From Linepithema humile (lineage: Eukaryota; Arthropoda; Insecta; Hymenoptera; Formicidae): a stretch of DNA of 64,000 nt. The stretch is taken from positions 10,799,001 through 10,863,000 of the forward strand of contig NC_090132.1 of NCBI RefSeq assembly GCF_040581485.1. Reading direction: 5' to 3'. The position numbers and the translations under genes were made by a program. The notes beneath the pieces were generated by a model. The model ran no database searches. It saw nothing but the letters and a program-made list of their open reading frames with translations, and was not told the DNA's origin. Below, one piece after another: positions 9,145 through 17,265 of this stretch. Within the stretch, counting starts at the first letter, position 1, and each line of letters begins with the position of its first letter.

Positions 9145-9480
9145 TTATTGGTTGTTCACTTCCTGTGGCCGGTTGGAGTAGATGGCCCACCTCGGATCCG
9201 CGGGGTTGATTCCAGTAACCTTTGGTGGTGGGTTCAGCGTCAGCGGGATCAACGTGTAAGGCCAGGGCTTGGTGCGATTATATCCCTCTCGTCGGTCGAA
9301 GTCACAAATGCTGGGGTTGTGTTTAGCGAACAATAGTTCGTACTCGAAATCCTCGCAGTCGTTCACTCCAAGATGTTCTGCACAGTTTGTATTCGCGGGT
9401 CCGTACCGATAACTACCGAGTAGTTTACGCGCTTGGTATTTACGTCCGCCTCTACGAGTCTTGGATTTAGATTTAGGCAT
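9145..9480 (-). CDS. LTR ORF 2 (111 aa), basic N-terminus, 3' LTR copy
   Basis: Unrecognised 111-residue protein beginning MPKSKSKTRRGGRKYQARK, a strongly basic stretch like a nuclear localisation or RNA-binding tail. The middle has cysteines (NTNCAEHLGVNDCEDF) and the end is rich in proline (PLTLNPPPK). It is the first sizeable ORF downstream of the predicted start at 9901. At least one upstream ATG exists near 9819. The stop overlaps an AATAAA-like sequence (CCAATAAAAGC), so polyadenylation could occur just after it. An identical copy is at 19258-19593. Function unknown. Confidence 0.5.
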   Translation of the reverse strand: MPKSKSKTRRGGRKYQARKLLGSYRYGPANTNCAEHLGVNDCEDFEYELLFAKHNPSICDFDRREGYNRTKPWPYTLIPLTLNPPPKVTGINPADPRWAIYSNRPQEVNNQ

Positions 9481-9712
9481 GAGGGTTAGTTGTCTAAGGA
9501 AAGGAAGATGCCGGTTGACGTGGTCTATAATAATTGTGCAGCGGTCCGCACCAAATGTTACAGATGTAGGCTTTGATTAACAGCGTGCGCTGGTCCGCAC
9601 CGCTATTTATCTAGGCTTGTGCTCACTTCCAGTAGGATAAGGAGATAGTTGTATAAAGGTTGGTGAATCAACACTCGCGTTTTAATCAATAAATCCAAAT
9701 ATATTCAGGTAA

Positions 9713-9800
9713 AGTTACACTTGGTTTATCTTAGAATTAATAGAGTTACACTTGGTTTATTTTAGAATTAATAGAGTTACACTTGGTTAAAGATACAACC
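9713..9800 (-). repeat. 31-bp tandem repeat in D LTR
   Basis: Three copies of a unit starting AGTTACACTTGGTTTAT at 9713, 9744 and 9775. Two of them contain TTTATT-like sequence that reads as AATAAA on the minus strand. The 5' LTR copy is at 19826-19913. Confidence 0.8.
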
Positions 9801-9898
9801 TACAAGTACGCATTCAAGACTTATACAAGTTAAGGTTTAGCGCGAGTGATATAGCAAGATTTAGCAAGAGACGTGTACGCGTCGAAGTCGGAGCTAGT

Positions 9899-9934
9899 AC
9901 TGAGAGGGAGCGCCGTTACGTGGGCGCTTTTATA
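9899..9934 (-). promoter_or_regulatory. Core promoter of element D (3' LTR copy)
   Basis: On the minus strand TATAAAAG occupies 9934-9927, and an arthropod initiator TCAGT lies at 9903-9899. The TATA start is about 33 nt upstream of the predicted +1 at 9901. This spacing fits a functional TATA/Inr pair. The heat-shock array lies 300-870 bp upstream. The active 5' copy is at 20012-20047. Confidence 0.7.
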
Positions 9935-9989
9935 CCCAGTGAGCCCCACTATCCTAGTGCTAAGGAATTTTGGGACGGAAGGGTCTTAC

Positions 9990-10180
9990 TGTACCGTTAG
10001 GCCGAAGGGTTTTATGACAGGTCCCTTACGTGCCTCGGGTGTTGGACATGTTCGGAGGGTTTTATGACAGGACATACCGTTAGGTCGAAGGGTTTTATGA
10101 CAGGACGTACCGTTAGGTCGAAGGGTTTTATGACAGGTCCCTTACGTGCCTCAGGTGTTGGACACGTTCGAGGGGTCTTA
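9990..10180 (-). repeat. Short tandem repeats with the motif GGGTTTTATGACAGG
   Basis: Four copies of GGTTTTATGACAGG joined by ACCGTTAGGYCGAAG or by CCCTTACGTGCCTC segments, a mixed 31-bp and longer periodicity. It lies between the promoter and the heat-shock array. Copied at 20103-20293. Confidence 0.75.
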
Positions 10181-10191
10181 GGGATGGATCC

Positions 10192-10815
10192 TTCTAGAAG
10201 GTTCGGGTATATTCTAGAAGCGGAAGGTTCTAGAAGGTTCGGGATTGTTTTAGAGATAGAGTGTTCTGGAAGGTTGGGGCTTCATGGAAGGTAGAACGTT
10301 CGAGAGACTTCGAGAATGTTCTCGATGGAAATAAGATGGAACATTCGAGAGACTTCGAGAATGTTCTCGATGGAAATAGATGGAACATTCGAGAGACTTC
10401 GAGAATGTTCTCGAAAGAAATAGGATGGAATATTCGAGAAACTTCGAGAATGTTCTCGATAGAAATAGGATGGAACATTCGAGAGACTTCGAGAATGTTC
10501 TCGATGGAAATAAGGTGGAACATTCGAGAGACTTCGAGAATGTTCTCGATGGAAATAAGGTGGAACATTCGAGAGACTTCGAGAGTGTTCTCGAAAGAAA
10601 TAGGATGGAATATTCGAGAGACTTCGAGAATGTTCTCGATAGAAATAGGATGGAACATTCGAGAGACTTCGAGAATGTTCTCGATGGAAATAAGGTGGAA
10701 CATTCGAGAGACTTCGAGAATGTTCTCGAAAGAATTAGGATGGAATATTCGAGAGACTTCGAGAATGTTCTCGATGGAAATAAGGTGGAACATTCGAGAG
10801 ACTTCGAGGATGCTT
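10192..10815 (-). promoter_or_regulatory. Heat-shock element array in D LTR (11 complete units plus upstream sites)
   Basis: The 13-mer TTCGAGAATGTTC fits the heat-shock factor consensus TTCnnGAAnnTTC. It starts at 10309, 10354, 10398, 10443, 10488, 10533, 10623, 10668, 10713 and 10758, with a one-base variant at 10578 and a partial unit at 10803. The period is 45 bp. Most units also carry GAACATTC (GAAnnTTC). Two more perfect sites, TTCTAGAAGGTTC, lie at 10192 and 10228, with a partial site at 10212. That gives twelve perfect three-part sites. Heat inducibility is an inference. Confidence 0.8.
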
Positions 10816-10967
10816 ATATCTATTTTATACTTGGGTTATACTTATATTATACTTATGTTATACTTATATTATACTTATTTTCTACGCGTTGTTATTAATT
10901 ATTCTTATTTTATATTTTTAACTAACAATCGAAATTTTAAAAAGGAGGGTGGGGGCTGGACGTTACA

Positions 10968-10978
10968 CCTCCCCCCTT
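10968..10978 (-). other. Polypurine tract of element D
   Basis: The minus strand reads AAGGGGGGAGG immediately before TGTAACGTCC, the 3' LTR start. Confidence 0.8.
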
Positions 10979-11063
10979 AAAAATAAAAAGTTGGACGTAT
11001 TGTTCCAAGTTTTTTGAAAGTGTATCTTATTTATTATTATTATACGTATGATAAACGTGACAT

Positions 11064-11175
11064 ACAAGTTTACTTATTGTCTAAAAAGGGGTTGTATTAT
11101 TACAAGTTTACTTATTGTCTAAAAGGGGTTGTATTATTACAAGTTTACTTATTGTCTAAAAGGGGTTGTAAGTAC
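11064..11175 (-). repeat. 37-38-bp tandem repeat at the end of env
   Basis: Three units begin ACAAGTTTACTTATTGTC at 11064, 11102 and 11139. The env stop codon lies in the last unit, so the repeat forms the end of env and its 3' untranslated region. Confidence 0.8.
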
Positions 11176-13121
11176 TTATTTAATTCACCGTAATTTCTCG
11201 CTTGAGTCTCTTTATTCGCAACACTAATGTTTTCGTCTTCTCCATAGGGCGCTGTGGGGGCTGATCCTTGGAGTTCTAGGTCTTTGGCTGCTTCGTTCCT
11301 TGGGGCCGGTTGTTGTCTGCTCCCCAGTTGTAGCAGCAGGTGTGTGATGGAGCTCCAAACTGCTCCGATGAGGTGTATACTCCATCCATACACTGAATGG
11401 AGTGTATATCCTCGAATGAGTGAGTCGACCAGGAATTTAGCAATTCGTATCATCAGGAATATGGCCAATATTCCGGCGCTGGCAGAACCAAATGTGATGA
11501 ATCCCTGCCATATTCGGGTGCCCGCGTTTTCCGCGATCTTCTCCAATGAGGCTTGATCCATGAGATTGTACATGGAAATACTTCCGTGTGGTATAGGACG
11601 TCCCATGGCTCCTTGTGCTATCATGTCTAGCATTGATGGTTTCTCGATCGGAAACATAATATGGTTTCGCAATCGATCTAAGTCTTCGGTGGAGTAGATT
11701 CCGCTGGTGGCAAGGTTTTCCGGGCTTACGTACTTCCATTTGGGTTTTGTGAGTGGTTGAATTACTGGAGGTGCCAGTGTTTCAACCGGCCGTGGTGTCA
11801 TTCGGAACCAGGTGTCGTCGATCTGGTACATGGTGGGCAGGAGCCCGCTGCATTCCCTGGCTGTCCCTGATTTGGTCAATATTTTCGTCCTTGGTGATAG
11901 AAAATATGAGGCGTTGTGGTGTATAACCGGTAGCTCGTTATAGCACAAATTCGTCTGGCGTACCTTACATTTGACAGGTACGCATTTAATTAGGTAGATG
12001 ATTTCGCCAGCTGTGATCGCGGTGTAACCTGGAGATCTCATTAGGCGAGAGGCCATCTCGTCTGGGGCAATGGTGGCCAAAGATAGGGCGTTCTCTAGTA
12101 TTTGCTTCTCGAGGGCGCACTTCTGGCTCATTATGTCCCGGTATAGCTGCGTTAATTGTGTTTTTAGATGTTTTTCTACATAAATGAATTTTGAATTCAC
12201 ATATGAGAAGATGTCGAGGTTATCGACAGCCACCTTTGCACGTGTGTTGAATGTTCGTCCCGGTTGAGTTTCCAGGATGAACAGTTTCGGGTGTTCGGTC
12301 TTAATAATTTTGTAACCACATAGGTTTGTTTCCGTGGTTTTAGCCAGGGCAAATGTTGTCTCCCTGGTGGTTACTGTATATACCGTCGGCTGGTCGGCTT
12401 GAGTGAGCCGATGTGCCGATCCCTCATAAAGGACGTCGTATCTACGGAATTGGCAGGTATCTTGTAATTGGGTGACCCAGAAGGTTGTCATGCCATCGGC
12501 GTCGATGCATTCCCCGTCCGTTGCTTTGCATCTCGTCCCCGAGGGCAAGATGATTTCGTTTGAAGAGTACTTTATTGGTATGTCCAATTTCCTGGTTGCG
12601 ATTTTGACCGAGGCTTGTACAACTACGTTCTCCCAGCTGCCAAACGGGTCGCTATACTGCGTGCCCATACACTGTCCGTCCACTCTTACCGATCCCGCGA
12701 GTGTGATACTACGGGAGGTGGTGGAGTTTACCTTTATTCCGGTGATTAAAGTAGTGCCGCCCAAGGAAATGGATCCTGTTTCGTGAAGTTTCCGACAATT
12801 GTCTGAGGAAATTTCATGAATGTATTCCCTCTTGGCGTATTGCACGGTCGATATGTGGGAGTGCATGCCACAATAGTAAATTATCCGGTCAATCTCGATT
12901 CGGCATTGTATGCCTAAAGCATGGTCGAATTCGCTCAGTTGCAACAACTGTACGTAGGTTTCCTCAGAGTGGGGGTCCAACCTTTCTACCTGGCATTCCC
13001 CTATCCTGGTCAAGGAGATGGTTGTTATATTCAGTCCTTCCCCTCCACAGTCGTAGCCAACAAGGGCAACGATGGGCGTGGCCAGGATGGCTCCAAAGAG
13101 GGCGACGATGCTAGTCCGCAT
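11145..13121 (-). CDS. Element D envelope glycoprotein, possibly chuvirus-type
   Basis: 658-residue type I membrane glycoprotein. It has an N-terminal signal peptide (hydrophobic to about residue 20), a long cysteine-rich ectodomain with NXS/T sites, a membrane segment near residues 545-570 (around GILAIFLMIRIAKFLV), a second hydrophobic stretch, and a cytoplasmic tail of about 60 residues. The opening pattern YDCGGEGLNITTISL followed by GEC reminds me of glycoproteins of chuviruses, which insect retroelements have captured elsewhere; it does not resemble the F-type env of classical errantiviruses. Family assignment is moderate. It begins 142 bp after the pol stop, so expression probably needs splicing, with candidate AG acceptors in 13130-13240. 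Confidence 0.75.
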   Translation of the reverse strand: MRTSIVALFGAILATPIVALVGYDCGGEGLNITTISLTRIGECQVERLDPHSEETYVQLLQLSEFDHALGIQCRIEIDRIIYYCGMHSHISTVQYAKREYIHEISSDNCRKLHETGSISLGGTTLITGIKVNSTTSRSITLAGSVRVDGQCMGTQYSDPFGSWENVVVQASVKIATRKLDIPIKYSSNEIILPSGTRCKATDGECIDADGMTTFWVTQLQDTCQFRRYDVLYEGSAHRLTQADQPTVYTVTTRETTFALAKTTETNLCGYKIIKTEHPKLFILETQPGRTFNTRAKVAVDNLDIFSYVNSKFIYVEKHLKTQLTQLYRDIMSQKCALEKQILENALSLATIAPDEMASRLMRSPGYTAITAGEIIYLIKCVPVKCKVRQTNLCYNELPVIHHNASYFLSPRTKILTKSGTARECSGLLPTMYQIDDTWFRMTPRPVETLAPPVIQPLTKPKWKYVSPENLATSGIYSTEDLDRLRNHIMFPIEKPSMLDMIAQGAMGRPIPHGSISMYNLMDQASLEKIAENAGTRIWQGFITFGSASAGILAIFLMIRIAKFLVDSLIRGYTLHSVYGWSIHLIGAVWSSITHLLLQLGSRQQPAPRNEAAKDLELQGSAPTAPYGEDENISVANKETQARNYGELNKYLQPLLDNK

Positions 13122-13263
13122 GTTTCTTGGTCGGTGGTTCGGTGCGCTCTGAGATTCCCGGTGTGGAGACGGTGCTTATATCCTAAGTTAAACTAAGGGT
13201 GGGGGTAGTCGCTAGGGGAATTATAGCAATGCAAACCTTATTTTCTAGTGATATGATATTCGT

Positions 13264-16200
13264 TTACGCTTGGTTTTTAGCAATTTTAATTTTGTCCATA
13301 TGAACTATTCTAGTTTTCTTCGGATTTATTTCTAGTTTCACATTGTTCTCAGGCAATATTTCCAATATTTTATACGGTCCTACGTATTGGTCTGATAACT
13401 TATCTTTACGAGGTTCCTTTAGTAAATATACTTTATCTCCTACCTTAAAATTAACTATTTTTAGTTTTTTATCATAGTACTGTTTCGACCTTTCTTTTGC
13501 CGCTATCAAGTTCGATTTTGCGTGTTTTTGCGTTTCCTTTAGTCTATGAAATAAATCTGTCAAGTATTGTGCATAGCTTTCGTTATTAATGTCTATAGTC
13601 GGCGGGTCGCTAGTCGGTAGACGGGCTATTCGTCCGAACACGAGTTCGTGGGGGGAGAATTTTGTCCCCTCGTGCATAGAAGTATTGTATGAAAATGAGG
13701 CTAGTTTGAGGTATTCGTCCCAGTTATTTCTTTCTGTAAACTGTTTTAGGTACTCCCACAGTACGTGGTGTGATCGTTCCACTGAACCGTTCGACTGTGG
13801 GCGACAGGCGGAAGTCCTATATTGCGAGATTTTAAACTTTTTAGCAATTAAACGCCTGAGGCTATTTAGGAAATGCGAACCCTGGTCGGTTAATATTGCC
13901 CTAGGAGATCCATATATGCAAATGAAGTCGTTTGTCAAAGCATCGGCAACTTGTATTGCCGAGGCTTCCTTCAGAGGGATTGCTAAACAATACTTGGTTA
14001 AAAGATCTTGGATTGTTAAAACGTATTTATTTCCGTGGTTTGTAACGGGCAATGGGCCCATTATATCCATTGAAATTTTGTCGAAGGCGTTATCTGGAGT
14101 GTCCGTAATTACCATTGGCTGTTTTGTCTTTATTCTTACTAATTTCTTTAGTTGACATTCGTGGCAATTATTGATAAAAATTTCAACATCTCTTTTCATA
14201 TACGGCCAATGGTAACTGTTTTTCACTCGATTGAAAGTTTTAGTAATCCCTTTATGCCCTCCTATGGCAGTACTGTGGTGTTCTTTGATAATGTTTTGTC
14301 GCATTTCCGCATCGGGTATTCTAATGTGGTTTTCGCAAATATAAACTTTAGTGGTCATGCCGTTGAATACTTTCTGAATGTAGTTCTTAACGTCTAGCCA
14401 TCCAATCTCCGCGACGTTGCCTTTACATATTGCGATGGCATTTAGGCCCAATTCCGTTACTACGTCTAGAAGAGAGTGGATGGTTTCTTTGAATATCGCG
14501 ACGTCGGTTGTTTGATTCGATTTTTCTTTTACGTTTAGTACAATTATCTGACACTTAGTTATGTTTATTACTTTGGCTCGGCCTATGTATTGGCTCGATA
14601 AGTTCGTGTCGCTATTGTCTTTCGTTATCATGCGGGCGCCTTTGTCGCAAGGTTCGCCTTTCGAAGTAGCAAAGATAACTAAGTGTTCTTTCCGCGTGAG
14701 GAAATTGTCACGCACATATATTAATTCTGGTTTCTTTATTTCGTAGCGCGGATTTGTGTCGTCGAAGATCTGTGAGTTACTGTCTTCGTCGCTATCGTCG
14801 GAGTCGTCGTCTGTTGGTTCGTTATTTCTATCTACGTTTTCTGACACGGCGGATTTTTCGCTATATATTGACAGTGAGTCGTTGTCGGATAGACGGTCTT
14901 CGTCTGTTTCGTTAAAGTCGCCCTCATCGTCACGGGTTTCGGTGTATGATCCGGGGTTATGAGGTTTATCAGTATCGGCATTGTCGGGGGTCATGTGAGG
15001 CTTCTCGGCGGGTTTCGCGCGTTTGGGTGAGAAGATTGTTTCTGAATCTGAGCTAGAAGGTTCGGGGTCATTTTGTAGAGGTAAGATTTGTACCGGATTC
15101 CTAGATAATGCGTCGGCATTTAAATTTCTTTTTCCGGCTTTGTGTACGACTTCATACTCATACTCTAGTAATTTTAACCGCCATCGTACTAAGCGTGAGG
15201 TTGGGTCTTTGGTCGAGTGCAACCAGATTAAAGGTTTATGGTCGGTTACCAATTTAAATTTGTTCCCGTATAAATAAGGCCGAAATTGATGAACTGAATA
15301 TACGATGGCCAATAGCTCCTTTTCGATAGTTGAGTAATTCTTTTCTGCAGAGTTTAATAGTCGCGAGGTGTAGGCGACGGGAAGATCCTTGCCGATTTGG
15401 CCCTGACTGAGTATGCCCCCGATTGCGAAACCCGAAGCGTCGGTGGTAATAATAAATGGTTTGGTAAAGTCGGGGTACTGGAGAATCGGTTCCGCGCAAA
15501 GCATTGAGCGTAAGGACGCGAATGCTTCTTCCTGTGTTCTGTTCCATACGAAAGGAGCTTCCCTTTTTAAGAGATCCGTTAGTGGTTTAGCTATTTTAGA
15601 AAACTGTGGGATGAATCTTCTGTAGTAACCGGCTAATCCTAGGAACTGCTTTATGTTCTTCGCGTTCTTTGGTACGGGAAATTGTTTTACTGCCACTAAT
15701 TTACTTGGATCGGGTTTTACCCCTAGTTCGCTGATCACATGCCCTAAGTATGTGACTTCCTTACGAAGGAATTCGCATTTGTCGGGTTGAAGTCTAAGGC
15801 CGGCTTGTCGGAGTCGCTCTGCTAATTTTCTAAATTTTGTTTCATGTTCTTGGAGTGAGCTCGAATATAGGACTATGTCGTCTAGGTATACGAAAAGTTC
15901 GATCCCCTGCAGGCCCGTGAGAACCTGATCCATCAATCTCTGGAAGGTCGCGGGTGCATTCTTAAGGCCAAATGGCATACGATTAAATTCGTAGTGCCCG
16001 TACGGAGTTGAGAAGGCAGTTTTGTGCGCATGTTCTTTATCCATTTCGATCTGGTGGAAACCTGATGCCAGATCGAAGATGCTAAAGTACTTTGCGCTTC
16101 CTAATTGGTCTAGTATCTCTGTTATATTTGGTAAAGGGTATGCATCCCCGACGGTCTTTTCATTAAGCGCTCTGTAATCTATTACCATTCTCCACCTCTT

Positions 16201-17265
16201 ATTTCCCTTCGAATCTGCCTTTTTGGGCACGATCCATAAGGGGGAGTTATATGGTGACGTCGACTGTTTAACTACTTCGTTTTTTAGCAGTTCATTAACC
16301 TGCTTATGAATTTCGTCCTTATGCACCGGAGGAAAACGATATTGCTTTGTATTTACGGGCTGATTGTCGGTTGTGGGAATACGATGCGTCAACACTTTTG
16401 TGGAATGTAATTTATCGCCCGGAAGACAAAATAAGTCTTGGTAATCTTTTATCAGTCTGATTACGTGGGCTTCTTCTTCTTCGTTTAAGTGTGTTAGTCT
16501 TAGGAGGGCCTTTACATCATTGGCTCGAGATTCTTTTGATTGCATGGTTGTTATCGACATTGTTGATCGTGTAGGTACGTGGTTATTGATAGTCCCGGGC
16601 CCTAAGGTCGGGGTTACCTCGTCGGTACCAGATACGTTTGTTACGGGCCGCGATGCGCAATACTCGATTTCCTGAATTTCTATAGTCGGGACAGGCATTT
16701 CGTGAGCTTCTTCGTTCGTGTTTACCACCCCTATATATGCCTTCCCGTTCCGATTCGTAACCACGGCGTCACCTAAGTAGATTCCGTTGCTCAGAAAGAT
16801 TCGCGGCACGTATCCCACTTCTACCTCGAGATTGTTAACACGAAATGGAAGGATGCTATGTGATCTCGCGGGTATGATTATCGACTCATGATCGTCGAGG
16901 GGGAGTTTAGCGCCTCTCCATGTGAGAATTTTATCGGATAGGTCTAGTTTTGAGACTCCCCATAGAAAGTCGGATCCTAAGATTCCGCCTTGAGGAATGG
17001 GGAAGTTGTTTTCTACTACTTGTAAATTGATTTGGTGCCCCCTGTAAGTGACTTTAATTTCGCCTTTTGTTCTAATAGATCCCGTCGTGATTCCGCTAAT
17101 AGATATGGCTCTTTCCGCGTCGACTGGAGTGTTTGTTTCTACACATTGCTCTTTTATTAGATTAGGTCCCGCCCCTGTGTCGACCATAAATTTAATTAAA
17201 GGCTTAAGGCCATCAATTGAAAGGGATATCGTGGGTGCGTGAGAAAAGTCGCTGGCGCTCAACAT
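13264..17265 (-). CDS. Element D pol: protease, RT, RNase H, integrase
   Basis: 1333 codons without interruption. The protease has MVDTGAGPN near residue 30. RT has YLDDIVLYS near residue 460. RNase H has TDASGFAIGG near 605. An acidic Asp/Ser/Glu-rich linker spans about 730-850. The integrase has an HHCC finger near 995-1040 (HECQLKK at its end) and DDE residues in SMDIMGP, LTDQGSHF and GSVERSHH. The ATG overlaps the gag stop (ATGTTGA), which places pol in the -1 frame relative to gag. Translation could use -1 frameshifting or stop-restart; I see no in-frame consensus slippery heptamer at the junction. Complete for a Ty3/gypsy element. Confidence 0.95.
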   Translation of the reverse strand: MLSASDFSHAPTISLSIDGLKPLIKFMVDTGAGPNLIKEQCVETNTPVDAERAISISGITTGSIRTKGEIKVTYRGHQINLQVVENNFPIPQGGILGSDFLWGVSKLDLSDKILTWRGAKLPLDDHESIIIPARSHSILPFRVNNLEVEVGYVPRIFLSNGIYLGDAVVTNRNGKAYIGVVNTNEEAHEMPVPTIEIQEIEYCASRPVTNVSGTDEVTPTLGPGTINNHVPTRSTMSITTMQSKESRANDVKALLRLTHLNEEEEAHVIRLIKDYQDLFCLPGDKLHSTKVLTHRIPTTDNQPVNTKQYRFPPVHKDEIHKQVNELLKNEVVKQSTSPYNSPLWIVPKKADSKGNKRWRMVIDYRALNEKTVGDAYPLPNITEILDQLGSAKYFSIFDLASGFHQIEMDKEHAHKTAFSTPYGHYEFNRMPFGLKNAPATFQRLMDQVLTGLQGIELFVYLDDIVLYSSSLQEHETKFRKLAERLRQAGLRLQPDKCEFLRKEVTYLGHVISELGVKPDPSKLVAVKQFPVPKNAKNIKQFLGLAGYYRRFIPQFSKIAKPLTDLLKREAPFVWNRTQEEAFASLRSMLCAEPILQYPDFTKPFIITTDASGFAIGGILSQGQIGKDLPVAYTSRLLNSAEKNYSTIEKELLAIVYSVHQFRPYLYGNKFKLVTDHKPLIWLHSTKDPTSRLVRWRLKLLEYEYEVVHKAGKRNLNADALSRNPVQILPLQNDPEPSSSDSETIFSPKRAKPAEKPHMTPDNADTDKPHNPGSYTETRDDEGDFNETDEDRLSDNDSLSIYSEKSAVSENVDRNNEPTDDDSDDSDEDSNSQIFDDTNPRYEIKKPELIYVRDNFLTRKEHLVIFATSKGEPCDKGARMITKDNSDTNLSSQYIGRAKVINITKCQIIVLNVKEKSNQTTDVAIFKETIHSLLDVVTELGLNAIAICKGNVAEIGWLDVKNYIQKVFNGMTTKVYICENHIRIPDAEMRQNIIKEHHSTAIGGHKGITKTFNRVKNSYHWPYMKRDVEIFINNCHECQLKKLVRIKTKQPMVITDTPDNAFDKISMDIMGPLPVTNHGNKYVLTIQDLLTKYCLAIPLKEASAIQVADALTNDFICIYGSPRAILTDQGSHFLNSLRRLIAKKFKISQYRTSACRPQSNGSVERSHHVLWEYLKQFTERNNWDEYLKLASFSYNTSMHEGTKFSPHELVFGRIARLPTSDPPTIDINNESYAQYLTDLFHRLKETQKHAKSNLIAAKERSKQYYDKKLKIVNFKVGDKVYLLKEPRKDKLSDQYVGPYKILEILPENNVKLEINPKKTRIVHMDKIKIAKNQA

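Larger units (their letters stand above)
8528..10967 (-). repeat. Element D 3' LTR (2440 bp)
   Basis: Read on the minus strand it runs TGTAACGTCCAGCCCCC (10967) to GGACGTGACA (8528). Contents in transcription order: AT-rich start, heat-shock array (11 complete units), 31-bp repeats, TATA and initiator near 9930-9900, further 31-bp repeats, a 111-codon ORF, a GTAAGT donor at 9123-9118, and a 117-codon ORF. Such length and coding content are unusual for an LTR. Confidence 0.93.

Noticed and set aside
10230..10980. Repetitive ORFs of 172-239 codons on both strands
   Set aside because: They are translations of the 45-bp heat-shock array, not proteins.
13589..15625. Plus-strand ORFs of 60-190 codons opposite D pol
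   Set aside because: Shadows of the long minus-strand pol frame.
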